This document shows positions 30,334 through 44,176 of a DNA stretch of 64,000 bases, piece by piece; positions within the stretch are counted from its first letter, which is position 1, and each line of letters begins with the position of its first letter. Below the pieces are notes generated by a model. It was not told the DNA's origin and did not search any database. It saw only the letters and a program-made list of their open reading frames with translations. A program made the translations under genes and the position numbers. The DNA is from Atherinomorus stipes (lineage: Eukaryota > Chordata > Actinopteri > Atheriniformes > Atherinidae). The stretch is taken from the NCBI GenBank assembly GCA_023101725.1, contig JALJCO010010470.1:1-64000 (forward strand). The letters run 5' to 3'.

Positions 30334-31455
30334 CTCTGGTTTTAACCGTGTTTACTTTGGATACTGATGCTTGTCGGAGTCTTTTAGCTGAGTTCTCCCT
30401 GTCATCTTGGTATGCTACATGTTACTAAAGGATCGCTGCTTCCTGGTCTACACTAACATCCTCTGTTCCAAAGTATCTCATGTTGTCTAGAGAGTTAAAT
30501 CACACGACTTCTCCCATCCAGGGTTAGACAAGAAGGTGGAAACATCAGAGAAGTTCAGCTACTTCAGGGGACTGTCACACAAACATCTCAGAGGAAAACT
30601 AAAGACTGATTTGTTTTTCCTGTCAGCAAACACACATGAAGAGTTGCTGTGTGTGTTTTGTCATGTTTCTGTTGTAAAGGTTTGTCAGGCTCTCAGTGGG
30701 AAATGATGGGACTACTGGAAGTCTCTGAAAGGCACTGGTCCAGGTTTGGTTTCCTACAGAAACCTGCAGCTGGGTTTCTGCAGGAGTGTGACAGAGACAG
30801 AAGCAGGATGCATCCTGCAGAGACCTGCCCACTATGTAAACTCGCACACTCAAAGGTTGCTGCTCACGTCCACGTGGAAGACCAAACTCCATCCGGAAAA
30901 CTGATCCACAGAAAACCAGATTAATTATTTCATTTAATAACCCAACGAGACTTCCCACCAGAGACCCCCAAACCTCCAGAAAACCACTTACACAGACTGA
31001 AACTAGTTCACATTAAACCCACGATAACGGCTCAGGTTCGGACTGTTCACGGTCCAGACGACCAGAGAGGACCGGGACCCGGGTCTGGGTCCAGCCACAG
31101 CCGGGATGATCCTAGTTAACCAGGTTAATGTTAGTCCACATGGAAAAACACCAAAGTAAAACTCCACTGATGCTAGCAGCCAGAAACCAACACGGTACAA
31201 TAACCTGCTTTCATTTACATGATTTCACATGTAACAACCACAACACGGAACCGAGCAGGACGGTTAATGACACGTTGTTCATTTCAATTAAATGATTAAT
31301 TAAAAAAAATAGAGTAAATACAAATATCGCTTCTTCCAGCCGTTAACATCCACGCACAACTACCGAGCTAATGCTAACAAACCGTTTCCTGAACGTCCTT
31401 TAACCAGCAAACCGAGTTAAATCAGAACATTTTCAGTCCAGTTAGTGTTTCAGAG
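30334..31455. other. no coding exon recognised; likely first intron
   Basis: Overlapping opposite-strand open frames at 30623-30958 and 30649-30924 show no family resemblance. By the proposed gene model it is the start of intron one of the C11orf24-like gene. Confidence 0.4.
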
Positions 31456-31461
31456 ACTTAC

Positions 31462-31570
31462 CGGAGATCTGCTCCGATTCCCTGATTTACCAGGATAACC
31501 ACACCGACTAGTTGAACCTGGGTTTAACTCAGCAGCTCATGTTAGCGGGAGCCGGTGTCGCGTTGGATCC
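31462..31570 (-). other. candidate non-coding first exon of the C11orf24-like gene
   Basis: On the minus strand a consensus donor, ATCTCCG then GTAAGTCTC, ends at 31462. The preceding sequence has no long frame: its ATG (GCTAACATGAGCTGCTGA) stops after three codons. The coding exon at 26211 needs an upstream 5' UTR exon, and this is the best donor seen on that strand nearby. The exon start is unknown; 31570 is arbitrary. Confidence 0.45.
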
Positions 31571-31776
31571 TGTTACCTTTACGATCTGTCGCCACAAGCA
31601 GTGTTGTTTATCACTGCTAGGCTACTGCTGCTGCTACTTTGTTCTAATACTACTCTGTTCGCCAAAAACACGTCATCAAAGTCTAGTTTTACACAGGGTA
31701 AAAATAGTAAAATAATAGTAATAATAATAATCTTATAAGTCCACCAATAACGACAAAACATTTTTTTAGAAAAAGG

Positions 31777-31777
<1 letters not shown>

Positions 31778-31840
<63 letters not shown>
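31778..31840. repeat. (TA)n microsatellite, ~63 bp
   Basis: Pure alternating AT. Open frames across it (poly Ile-Tyr) are artefacts. Confidence 0.95.
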
Positions 31841-31842
<2 letters not shown>

Positions 31843-33313
31843 AAAAGGAAATATAAGAAAATGTATTTATATATGTTATTAGAAATCAAAACGTTGTGAC
31901 TAACTTACAGAAAAAAAGATAAAGACAGATGCAACGGGTCACAGAATATAACGGGTCACAGAATTTGATGTTACATCTGACTTCTTCTATCCCGGCAGTG
32001 CTCTGATACCAGCCGCGTGTTTCTGCCCTCTGCTGGTCACAAAAGAAACTACCAAACTCCCACCACGACTTCCGTCTGGCCCTGAACAGGTGATGAAGGT
32101 ATTTCATCCTCCTGTAACTTCCTCCAGTTTGATGACCATCAGCAGCTACGGTGGATTCAGGTACACTGAGACAATTTTTGTAAATTAATTTTCTCTGCCT
32201 TTTTTGTTTTTCATCAAGATTAACAAATAACCCAACAAATGAGACGTGTCTGGATTCTGTACTGAACATCTTTTGTCAGAGCATGGCACTCTATTTTAAT
32301 GGTTTTGACATAAAAACTATTTTTTCGCACCTTCTTTGGTAATTTGGGACACAGGCCTCTGGATATAGGAAATTACATGGAGCTTCAATTAAGGGAGAGC
32401 GGGGTAATGTGAGACACCTGCCATTTCTTGGCAAATAAACACATTTGTGACCAGTATGTTTTCAAGCCGCTCCCACTGCCCACTTACCAGGAAGAAGAAG
32501 TTGTGCAAGTGCTATGTTAAGTATGTTTTTTTTTTTTCCACAAAAATGTGTTTTTTGCATGTAAAAGGGCATTTTCTTGCTGTTGGGTCAAAGCAAATTG
32601 ATTCAGGTAGAAAAACTTCCATCAAACATGTTGATGAGCATGTAAAATGTAAAACCATTTGCTTGATTCTGGTAAAAGATTAGCCTGAACTCCCAGATAT
32701 GTTTTTTTTTTTTTTTTTTTTTTTTTAGAAAAAAGTGGCTCAGGGGTAAAGTGAGACACTGTCTTGAAGCACGAAGCACAAGTTTAGTTTAGTCTTAAAC
32801 ATGTTTTAGTGTAATATTACATTACATATGTTTTATTTTTTACGTCCCAGGCTCGTCTAACAGGTTCTGATGTTCCCATGTTCTAACCCCGAGGCTGCGT
32901 ACCACCTGGTTCTGATTGTCCTTTGTCCTGACCCCACACTGTGAATGTTAATTAAAACATTTTGAATCATATATAGTGACATTTGTTTTAATTTTAAAGT
33001 ACTTTGGATTTGGGCTGCCACAAACTATTATTTTGATAATCAAATAGACACTAATTATTTATGACATTTAATCTTTTTCCTAATTGGCTTAGTCTAATAT
33101 TTCTGTCTAATTTTCTTAACTGGCTTCTCTTCATCCACTTTCCTGGATTATATGAAAATCTGATGGGATTAAAGGCCTAATGCTTAAATGATAGAGATAA
33201 GAGTCACTATTCCTCCCACAGCAGCATCTGGACTCGACTCACGTTGGCTTAGAGAGCTGCTCACATATTTCTGGTACTACTTGAACGCATCTCTGCTGCA
33301 CAACGGTATCATC
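31841..33313. other. no gene recognised; repeat traces
   Basis: GGGGTAATGTGAGACACC (32400) and GGGGTAAAGTGAGACACTG (32743) may be related repeat words. T runs at 32528-32537 and 32703-32726. No supported exon. Confidence 0.45.
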
Positions 33314-33321
33314 ACCTACAC

Positions 33322-33534
33322 CAGGGTTTCCCAACCCTGGTCCTCAGGGACTCCTGCCCTGCATGTATTCCAGGTTTCCAACTCCACCACAGCTGATTCA
33401 GATCAACTCAACTGCTCATCAACTTCTTTGCAAGCTGCTAACGAGCCATTCATCTGAGTCAGGTGTGTTGAAGTAGGAATATCTGGAAAACCAGCAGGGG
33501 TGGGGTCCCTGAGGACCAGGGTTAGGAAACCCTG
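33322..33534. mobile_element. hAT MITE, 213 bp, perfect 8 bp target duplication
   Basis: Ends CAGGGTTTCCCAACCCTGGT and CCAGGGTTAGGAAACCCTG are inverted. ACCTACAC flanks it exactly at 33314-33321 and 33535-33542. Internal sequences such as GTCCTCAGGGACTCCTGCC mirror GGGTCCCTGAGGACC. No coding capacity. Confidence 0.9.
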
Positions 33535-33832
33535 ACCTACACAATACAGATTTTTGAAGTTATTCTATCAAACTGTTTTCTGGAGATGAGCTCTGTACTG
33601 AAAATCTGTGTTTAACAACTCATTTGACCACATTCAGGTCAGTCGTTTGGAACTACTTCTGGTTTTCATGTGAAGTATGAACCCAGTGGGAAGCCGTTGT
33701 GGACAAAAGCCCAACAGCTGAAAGAGATATGTAATTTTTTTTGTTGAATCGAAAAAATATTGAACAGTGATGCTAAAGTATCAAACTGAACCAAACCATG
33801 AACTTTTTGTATTGTTGCACCCCTTATATATA

Positions 33833-34040
<208 letters not shown>

Positions 34041-34332
34041 GGAAAATAACTTAAAAGTGAATTCACTTTCATAAAACAATCACATTGTGAGATCAAACAA
34101 GCATTCAAAGGGTTAAAATAATTTGAACAATCACATATTTCGAAGTTTTGTTCAGGACTGATTTTATTCAAAGGTCCAAGCTAGAAAAAAAAGATGGAGA
34201 AAAATATTAATCCGTGACGTTTTTGTCCTCATGACCTGAAATGGAAGCCAATGAAAGCAAACTGTGCGTCGCTTTCATTTACAGTTTATATTTACTTAGT
34301 TTAATATTTCTATGTTTATATTTACATATATA

Positions 34333-35943
<1,611 letters not shown>

Positions 35944-35945
35944 TA

Positions 35946-36429
35946 TATTTTACAGGTAATTCGGGTACGTTTTGTGGCCACCCACATGTTTAACTTTCAA
36001 TGTTCTAACCAGCTCTATCTGGTTGTAAAGTTGACTCAGCAGGCTCTCCAACACCAGTCAGATGACGTCAGTTATATTTAAAACCAGAAATAATCCAGAA
36101 ACGTCTGTGGAGGCTTCCTGGATTCAGCTTGCAGCTGTTTGGATGCGGCAGCATGAAAGATGCGCAGTTTCTGCTCATCGACCTCCTGCTATTTATTTAT
36201 TTTGAGCTCATCTGCGGTCGTGATGATTTTTTGGGTCAGATGTGGCGCGCGCATCTGCTCACCGTCCTCGCACCACGTGACAGAAAAGTTGAACTCTGAG
36301 TGAAAAAGTTCAGGATCAGATCTTGAAAGCTGCCTGTTTGCGGAACACCCCAAACTTTGCCGCATATTTGTGTCAGTTGACGTGAAGTTCACCGGGTCAG
36401 TCAAGGACACGACTCGCGCACCTCAGACA
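35946..36429. other. no gene recognised
   Basis: Short frames only. This is the 5' flank of cox8b. Confidence 0.5.
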
Positions 36430-36860
36430 CGTTCCGGATGCGTCAGACAGCCAATTACAGCCTTTCTATGTGCGTCTCCTTCATTTACGCATTCATACGC
36501 GCGCGCTCACGCACTGCCGTGCACGCAGAGTGAAAGTGGTTCCGTTTCTGACGGTTTCAGTATCAGTGTTTGTGTCCCTGCGTGCAGACCTCCTCCTCCT
36601 CTTCCTCCAGCTACAGTCTCCGGACCGCCGTCATGCCTCTGCCCGCCGCCTCGCGCCTGCTCCGGAGCGCGCTCCGTGCCCGACTGGTCCCTGCAGCCAA
36701 TCTGACATCGAAACCCGCCAAAGAGAACATCAGTGCTGGGGTAAGGTCCGGGCCTCGCCGCGGCTGCGTCTCAGTCTTCACGATGAAGAAAAAGAAAGAA
36801 AAGCGCAGCGCTGTGGCGCAGTTTGTCCAGATCTGACGCACAACCTGTCTGCTGCGTCTA
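36430..36860 (+). promoter_or_regulatory. CpG-rich start region of cox8b
   Basis: CpG dinucleotides cluster here (CATACGCGCGCGCTCACGC at about 36493, CCCGCCGCCTCGCGCCTG at about 36641, CGCGCTCCGTGCCCGAC), unlike the AT-rich flanks. It covers the predicted 5' UTR, exon one and the donor. The exact start site is not determined; no convincing TATA box was seen. Confidence 0.55.
36633..36740 (+). CDS. cox8b: cox8b exon 1 (presequence)
   Basis: The start context is CCGTCATGC. The exon encodes 36 residues ending ENISAG, then donor GTAAGG at 36741. Too short to stand out as an open frame; a longer shadow frame overlaps it. Confidence 0.9.
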
Positions 36861-37977
36861 ACTTTGTATTTTGCGCTTCTCTCTGCGCAAATGTAAAATG
36901 GAATCATTCTACCTTCATGAAGTGCGTCATTTCTTATTTGTCTGCCACATGACCTTCATAAACACCTCACATTTATCTGTCCGCGCGCGCTTTCGCCATT
37001 GTTCCGCTTAAACCAATCACGTACGCATGAAACAAGGTGCCAAATAAAAGTGGGCTGCTACTATTTTAGACCGCACGAGCCGAGCAGCATCTGCGTCACT
37101 CAGGGGCTGCGAAACTTTTCGGGTCGCTCAGCAGGTGGTTCCGAGAATCAGACGACCTTAGTCTGGTGATTCAGACCAAGTTAGAGCCTCCTCACAGATA
37201 CTGTACCTGTTCAGTCCGGCTGGCTCTCACTACTACTACTACTACTTCTACTACTACTACTATTATTATGTTGGAGAGATTTCAGGTCATTAGGACAAAA
37301 ACGTCACTGATTAATATTTTTCTCCACTTTTTTTCTGGTTTTTAGCTTGAATCTTTGAATAAAATCACTCCTAATCAAAGCTTCAAAACTTCCAAATATG
37401 TGATTGTTGAAATTATTTGAACCCTTTAAATGTCTGTTTGATGTCACAATGTGATTGTTTTATGAAATAAATTCACAAAAGAGTTATTTTCCATATGATT
37501 GTAATTTGGATAATAATGACACATTTGGTCATTTTAATCAAACTGAAGTTGATTAAGTGAAAAAAAATGGAAAAGTTATTAACCTGTGATATTTTCACAG
37601 CAGTTTTTGGTAGAGGGCTTTTTTTTTTTGTCCTCTAATGACCTGAACGGTTAGTAAAGATCGACTGGTCCTGGTGTCCTGCAGCTAAGCTGGAATTTCA
37701 AAGTTCTTCATTTCTAATAAAAACACATTATATGGACACAACCAGAATGGTGACCAAACGCTGGGGGAAAAATGACCTGAAAGGACAAAAAAGTCCATAA
37801 TTACTGTTTATTACATTAACCTGGTTATAGTAGTATTATAAAAGTATATAAAAGTATGATTTTGTGCCATTTTCTGTGTTGCAGGAACAGGCCATCGCGA
37901 TGACCGCCATGTTCGTGGCCATCCTGGGTCCTTCCGGATGGATTCTGGCTCACCTGGAGGACTACAAGAAGAAATAG
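36633..37977 (+). CDS. cox8b: cytochrome c oxidase subunit 8B (two exons, 66 residues)
   Basis: Join of 36633-36740 and 37885-37977. COX8 is the smallest nuclear-encoded subunit of mitochondrial respiratory complex IV, a single-span protein of the inner membrane. Residues 1 to about 24 ([20 protein letters not shown] and on) are Arg-rich without acidic residues, as in a mitochondrial presequence. SKPAK at 26-30 resembles mammalian COX8B, as does the segment [20 protein letters not shown] followed by [10 protein letters not shown]; the membrane span is about residues 39-58 and G-W-x-L-x-H-L-E-x-Y is the family signature. The 1144 bp intron is phase 0 with GTAAGG and TTGCAG borders. The length is normal. 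The 8B rather than 8A call rests on SKPAK, LAHLE and YKK. Confidence 0.93.
37885..37977 (+). CDS. cox8b: cox8b exon 2 (membrane span and C-terminus)
   Basis: Acceptor TTTTCTGTGTTGCAG ends at 37884. It encodes 30 residues and the stop TAG at 37975-37977. Confidence 0.92.
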   Translation, partial: EQAIAMTAMFVAILGPSGWILAHLEDYKKK

Positions 37978-38109
37978 TAGAAGAAGAGTCCATGAAAGAC
38001 TGTTGATTGTTTTCCTGCTGGAGACGCAGACCAGTAAACCCAGTAAACCCAGTCTGCCACTCTTCTATCTCTCTGTTGCACTCAGTGGTGATGACGTCCA
38101 TCAGGACTC

Positions 38110-38115
38110 AATAAA
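38110..38115 (+). terminator. cox8b polyadenylation signal
   Basis: AATAAA lies 133 bp after the stop codon, giving a short 3' UTR typical for this gene. Confidence 0.75.
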
Positions 38116-38214
38116 AACATGAAAACAGGCAAACATGGCTGCAGGTTGCCCACATTCTTGTCTGTCATGTTGTTTCTTTTAGTTTATGTTTATGATATAA
38201 ATGTACATCAGAGC

Positions 38215-38357
38215 GGGAGGGGGGGGGGGGGGCGCTCTTCCAGGGCAGCATCCTGCAGGTGTCACGAGTTCACCTGCAACACCCCTGAAGCTGCAGCAGA
38301 GGAACTCCTGACACCTGCAGGACGCCGGCCTGGGGGGCCGGAGCGGCCCACCCCTGC
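38215..38357. mobile_element. hAT MITE-like fragment
   Basis: CACCTGCAGGACGCCGGCCT and GGGGGGCCGGAGCGGCCCAC resemble the right half of fish hAT MITEs, which typically read GGACCGGAGTTGCCCACCCC. The left half (CAGCATCCTGCAGGTGTCAC) is partly inverted. Boundaries are uncertain. Confidence 0.4.
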
Positions 38358-38875
38358 CTGTAAGAGATTAGATCGGGCTGAAGGTCAGCCGGACCCCGCC
38401 CTCAGACAACAGCCAGCACGTCCTCGCCCTAAACCAGCCGCTGAAGACGGAGATTGTCTCCACAGCAGCGGACCTTTCATGCACGCAGACTTATCGCTTC
38501 AAGTGTGCTGATTATTAACCTGCAGCTGCTGCTGACGTGAGGAAACTGTTTCTCTCAGAGCTGCGGAGCTGATTTATTCACACCAAGAAGAAATAAAACA
38601 TTTGATGTGGAAAACACGATATGAGCTCTAACTGAGCTTTACCTCAGAGTATCACTTATGCTGGACAGCGTTATTTCTCAGGAGTATGAAGTTATTTCTG
38701 TCTTCTGCAGATGAACTTTGTTCCTCACCAGCTCGTAGCCAATGATTAACAGGAACATTAAACGTCTGTCAACTGATCGTAAAACATCTGTCTCAGGTTA
38801 GTGAACCTCTGTCCGTCCTCACACCTGGGGGGCTCCGCCTCTCATACCCAGTCATGTCACCAACCTGATCAGTTC

Positions 38876-38965
38876 AGATCAAATCAAACTTTATTCATAA
38901 AGCGCTTTTCCTGCCAAGGGGAACTCAAAGTGCTTCACATGATAATAAAAACACATGCAAACAGA
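38876..38965 (+). repeat. short interspersed repeat (TTTATTCATAAAGCGC type)
   Basis: AATCAAACTTTATTCATAAA, GCGCTTTTCCTG and CTCAAAGTGCTTCACATG follow the order of a common fish repeat. No coding capacity. Confidence 0.5.
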
Positions 38966-39570
38966 AATAAAAACAAGCCTTCACACTGTACGATTCTGGA
39001 AAAAATGTGAATCACGATTTTTTTTTTTTTTTTTTTTTTGCTTAAAATTAAGAGGGCGCTTGAAAAAATCCGTGAAGAATGGAAACTTTTTATTTTGTGA
39101 TGCTTCAGAATTGTGGGTAGAAATGAGATCACATGTATGTGTGAATTGAGATCGCGATTTTTTAACAACACGGATAAAATAAACACAAATAAAATCCCAT
39201 CTACATCCATAGAAAGCTGATAGGCAGGTCCCGATCCTCTTAAAACGTCACTGCGGTAAAGTGAGCCGTCATTTCTCAGCCGACACTCGCAGGTTATAAT
39301 TCAGTTGCGCAAAACACCAGATATTACGGCACTGCTTGCTCGAGCTCCGAGAGGGAGGAAGAGGAGCAGAATGGATTCAAAGGACTTTCTCCTCCACAAG
39401 TGCAGCTGTGTTCATACTCATGCAAAAGTTATTATACGTTTTTTATTCAAATCTACCTCAGATGTCTCTGTAGTTCAACAATAATCATTTTACTGAACTG
39501 TTTACAAATATGACAAACAATAGGTCCCTTTGAAGAGAACCTCCCTGCTAAAACCGATTTTTGAAAAATT
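38966..39570. other. no gene recognised
   Basis: Non-coding; a T22-like run at 39018-39039. Confidence 0.45.
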
Positions 39571-39998
39571 GTTTAAGGAAAACTCTAACAGGTGACACAA
39601 AACTCTGTCTGGATTCTAGTTCTAGACCATCTCAGGTATCAGCACTGTGAAAATGAAAAGATTTTACTGTACAGTTTGGAGAAAATCAAGGCTGAATTAT
39701 GCCTAAATTCCCATCTGCTTACTGTAATGGCCTGAATCTCATATTTGGATGCTGATTACAGGAAAACCATGAGAGTTTTATGTCACCTCTCATAGTTTTC
39801 CTGTAACCATCATGCAAATACGAGTCTTAGGCCATTACAGTCATGCCAAGTAGATTGCCATATAAGCATAATTCAGCCTTGGTTTTCTCCAAAACTGTAC
39901 AGTACATTATTTTAATTTTCACAGTAGTAGTACTGAGGTGGTCTGGAACTAGAATCCAGAGAGAGTTTTGTGTCACCTCTCATAGTTTTCCTGTAACA
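39571..39998. repeat. nested palindrome, ~428 bp
   Basis: The outer arms pair from 39571 inwards and 39998 inwards: GGTGACACAAAACTCTGTCT, GGATTCTAGTTCTAGACCAT against their complements at 39935-39980. The inner arms around 39720-39840 share CTGTAATGGCCTGAATCTCA and CAGGAAAACCATGAGAG with their complements; the tip is near 39780. Likely a foldback transposon; no flanking duplication was identified. Confidence 0.75.
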
Positions 39999-40110
39999 AG
40001 CATCCAAATACGAGTTTTCGGCCGGCTAGCTTTACTGCAGTAAAACATCAACAGTCTCTGCAGTCCTGAGGTTCTCTGGCAGGTGAGGACCGCAGGGTCG
40101 GAGCTACGGG

Positions 40111-40325
40111 GGTGGCCCCAAACTAATAATAAATACAATTTTACAAAATTTTATTCTAGTAAAATAAATTATCGCTTTTGAATTATGGTCGGAAATAATA
40201 ATAATGAGAAAAAATAAACTGTCCCAGACACATGAGAGCATCTTTCCCATGAACAGTGGGAAATACCTGTCAACAGATGCATGAATCTGATTGGATGTTA
40301 CAGAAAACACCTGATTGCCAAAAAT
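40111..40325 (-). mobile_element. ATTATTCATAC-type Tc1 MITE fragment, reverse orientation
   Basis: AACTGTCCCAGACACATGAG, CATCTTTCCCATGAACAGTG and TTACAGAAAACACCTGATTG are the reverse complement of the middle of the copies at 15766 and 50827. Confidence 0.65.
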
Positions 40326-40387
40326 AAAAACCTTCACAGAAATGGGCACAATACTAGAACTAGTACATAATTTTACATACGTACAAC

Positions 40388-40541
40388 CCAAGTGGGTTTG
40401 TCCACAGTTTCCATGGTGACCCCACCTGTGTTTGTCCATACAGCCTATAGGCATGGGCTTGAACTGGGCCCCATATGTGGAAACCCACATGGGAAAACAC
40501 AGGTGGGGCCACCATGGAAACCGTGGACAAACCCACTTGAG
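40388..40541. repeat. foldback repeat
   Basis: Left arm AAGTGGGTTTGTCCACAGTT then TCCATGGTGACCCCACCTGT pairs with the right arm ACAGGTGGGGCCACCATGGA then AACCGTGGACAAACCCACTT. The loop is about 50 bp. Confidence 0.75.
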
Positions 40542-41404
40542 CCCCTCATATGCAGCCAAATTTAACCCATACGGGCCCCACATGCAATGCTGACTGGGGG
40601 GTGACCAGCAGACTCCAGTACAGACTGGGAACATTTACGGACAGAAACAAGCCCAGTATGTTTCAGACCGTCCAGAATGAGCCGTCTCCCGTCCTCAGAC
40701 CTGAGACGGATCCAGACAGACTGGTTCCAGCTGATTCAGGAACTCTGACATGAGGACTGAAAACTAAAGTGTTTCATGTGTGAAGTCTTGACTGTGGAAG
40801 GAGAAATGTCAGTATTTCTGAGCAGGTCATCGCGTCCACGAAGGACCTGCACGTCTCTCCTCCGGATCACCATGTTTTGGAAACTTTCTTTTTAATCCAA
40901 AGAGCCTGAAACCTTCGTAACAGACACAGATAAGCAATGAGATGAGTTTCAGTCTCTGTTTGTCACAAAGCAAAATCCACAAAGATCCACGTGGACGCAT
41001 CTGTCCTCCTCTGCTGGAGTCCAGCTTGTTCTCACAGATTAAACACGGTTCCTGATAAATGTTCCTTCAGCTTGCATCCGTGTTATTTTACTCAGTGGGA
41101 CCATCATCATCATCATTTCAGACCTGCCTTCCTGCGAGTTAAGCTTATTCCTCTGTGACGTAAACCTGAAGAATGAGCAGATTTGCTGCCGATAATCAGC
41201 TGAGCAGGTCTCATGACTGGATCAGGAAAACACTTTTATGTCATCATGTTTCCGTCTTTAATCCTCCAGAAGTGAAACTGAACGAAAACTCCAATGAAAA
41301 TGTTTGGATATGTAAAATGTAATAAAACAGAACCTCATCAACCCAAACTGTTTATGTACACACATTATCTATCTATATACATTATATATACATATAAACA
41401 CACA
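40542..41404. other. no gene recognised
   Basis: Mixed composition, short frames only, CATCATCATCATCA run near 41103-41116. Confidence 0.45.
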
Positions 41405-41892
41405 CAGTCTTCTGTAAAATTATTCACACCCTCCAATTAAAGGAGGAAAACAAATCAGCTGTGAATGAAATAAATTAAAATTGACAAAAGTAATAAATAA
41501 AAAATTCTATGAAAATCATGACACTGATTTTGAATTTTGGATCAACAGAAATATTAAAAAAACATACAAAAAATAAAACAAGTAAACATGATGGGGCTCT
41601 GAAGCTAAAAATGTTGAGCAACACTGAGACAATCACTGCAATCAGGTGTTTTCTGTGACGTCCAATCAGACGTCTGCACCCGTCGACAGGTATGTTGGTC
41701 CATGTTCATGGGAAAGAAGCTCTAATGTGTTTGCAACAGATTTTTTTTTAAATAAATGATTCTTTCCAACCACAACTGAAAAACAATATTTTATTTCTCT
41801 ATATTATAATTTTGCAAATTTATCATTGAATTACAATTGTGAATTTAGCCTTTCCTTTAAGTCAAGGGTATGAATAATTTTGAGGACAACTG
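41405..41892 (+). mobile_element. ATTATTCATAC-type Tc1 MITE, near complete
   Basis: Left end CAGTCTTCTGTAAAATTATT, right end AGGGTATGAATAATTTTGAG with GACAACTG. The middle shares TCAGGTGTTTTCTGTGACGT with the other copies. Flanks are CA/GT repeats, so the target site is unclear. A second right end appears at about 42045-42070. Confidence 0.7.
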
Positions 41893-43257
41893 TGTGTGTG
41901 TGTACAATATATATCACACACACACATTCATACCTTCCAATTATAGAAACTAATAATTAAAAAAAAAATTAAAGATTATAATTGAGTGAAATAAAATATT
42001 GCTTCTGAATTTGTGGTTGGAAATAATTTATAAAAAACAGTTTTTGAGGGTATGAATAATTTTGAGGACGAGCGTTTAAATGATGATGATGATGACATGA
42101 CATGATGCCCACTGGAAAATCTCATGAAAATAGTAAAATATCTCAGTTTCAACATCGGCAGTGTTTGTGTTTTATTGAGGATAAAATATTAGATGAGATT
42201 TATAAATCATGGTTTTCTGTTTATATTTAGATTTTAAAAAGCCCCCCCCCGAAATGTCCTAAATTCCCTCAGAACATGAAGATGACAGAAGTTTCAAAAC
42301 AGAGACACAAAGAAAAATCAACATCACACAGATTTAATATCACAACATGAAAATAAACATTTTCCAAAACGTTCATGACAAAGATGAGTCGCTGGATCGG
42401 CACGCAGCCTCGGCTGCCTGAACTCGTCCCAGCTGACACCAAACCTGCCGGATCACTGACATTCAGGAGGAATGAAACATTCGCTTTGCTCTCTGGAGGC
42501 TCCAGGGTCATTCTGAACTTGGTCCCACAGCGAGTTCTGGTTCCAGCTTCCTGCGATCTACGAGCCAACGCTCCGGCCGCAGCCGGACTTCAGTGCAGCT
42601 GGGTTTCATTCATATGAAGAATTCTGCTCATCATTGGTACGGAGACGCATCATTTCAGGGTTTTATGAGGAAATCTGACGTCTATCTCGGGCCTGGTACT
42701 GGTCCAGACCTGAAGGTGAGATCAGGGAGAGCCATTACAAGTCTCGGGTTTGTGGAGCTGACGTCGAACTCATCCGTGGGTCCGTAAATTCAGTTAAACC
42801 TGAAGCAAAGTCCAAAAAGAGCATTTCACGCTTCTGTCCTCCAGAACGTCCTCCTGCTGCGGACCTTCGTGGCCAAAAATGTCCACACACATACAAACTG
42901 TTTCATCAAACATTCTCCATTTTATCCTTCAAATGTTGGTGCGCGTATCTGAACTACTGCTTCATTCATTGCTTACCCCCCCCCCCCCAGAACACCAGTT
43001 ATTTCCCAGTTATTTATTCAGATATGTCAAAGATCAGCAGCAAATTTTATTAGATTCATTTAGTATTTTTATGTAGTGGAAGATGCTCACTCCGAGGACC
43101 TTCATGGCCAAAAATGTCCCATCGTTTTCCATTAAACCTTCATATTTTCATCTCACTTCATTCTTTAATGGCAGCATTTCATTTGGAGCATAAGATGTGA
43201 TATTTCTTTTTTTTTTTTTTTTTACTGGATTTCACCCGATTCAGCCGGTTCCCCACT
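41893..43257. other. no gene recognised
   Basis: Includes a partial MITE end near 42000-42070, poly-C runs at about 42242-42250 and 42977-42989, and a T run at 43206-43223. Open frames at 42269-42787 have no recognisable domain. Confidence 0.4.
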
Positions 43258-44176
43258 AGGGATGCTCAAATATGGAAAAAAAAATCATCACGATTATGCT
43301 CGGCAATATTAAAATCACAATTATTCAAACGATATACCTTATTTGTTTATTCATTTAATGTTTTATACACTGCAAAACAGCTGTAAGGTACAGATTTGTA
43401 GCCTAGATTATTTTCAATTAGGGCTGGACAATTAATCGAATTTTAATCGTGATTTCAATTTTGCCTTTTCACAATCATAAAAACACTGTAATCGAAGAAA
43501 AACAATTAATCCTGAAGTGAACAGACTGGTGAAGTTATGGGAAGCAAACTGCAGGGAGTATAGAACAGGAATGCGTGTAGACTTAGTATTCATTTTTCTT
43601 GCTATTATTATTTTGAATAATATTCTTATTTTACTCCTTCACTTGTTTCTAATTTATTTTCGGTTTAAATTTTTTAAAAGTTATATTTTTAGTTGAGAAA
43701 TGTAGTTCAATAAACACTTTTTATAAAATCAATGAATAATAGTGTATATTAATCGTGATTGCAAAATCAGTCAAAATAATCGTGATAATTTTTTCCATGA
43801 TCGTCCAGCTCTATTTTCAATTTCAGCGTTTTAATAATCAATAAAGCGTTTTTTGACAGTGAGAGAAATGCTAAATAAATGCAACGTGCAACTAAAAAAT
43901 AAGAAAAACATAAATGCATCCAAAATATACTAATTTATAATAAAAAAAAAAATTCCCCAAATAAACTTTAAGCTTTAGTGCAATGCTACATCATTCCACA
44001 TTTAACATTTTTGTTAATGACACCCAACAAACTGCATGAGAAGCCAATGAAATGAACTTTAACCTCAGAATAACTTTCAGAAATTGCATAAATAAAAATT
44101 GCAAATAAATTGTTTCAAATCGATTTTATGAGTTTGGAGATCGTTTCACATGAAAATTGAAATCACGATCAGCGCT
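43258..44176. mobile_element. hAT-like element, 919 bp, 10 bp flanking direct repeat
   Basis: GTTCCCCACT occurs immediately outside both ends (43248-43257 and 44177-44186), consistent with an 8 bp duplication plus chance matches. The left end is AGGGATGCTCAAATATGG; the right end is weakly inverted. A second hAT-like element is nested at 43419. Confidence 0.65.
43419..43813. mobile_element. hAT-like MITE nested in 43258 element, perfect 8 bp duplication
   Basis: Ends TAGGGCTGGACAATTAATCG and TGATCGTCCAGCTCTA are inverted. TTTTCAAT flanks it at 43411-43418 and 43814-43821. Termini are related to the element at 7879. Confidence 0.85.
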
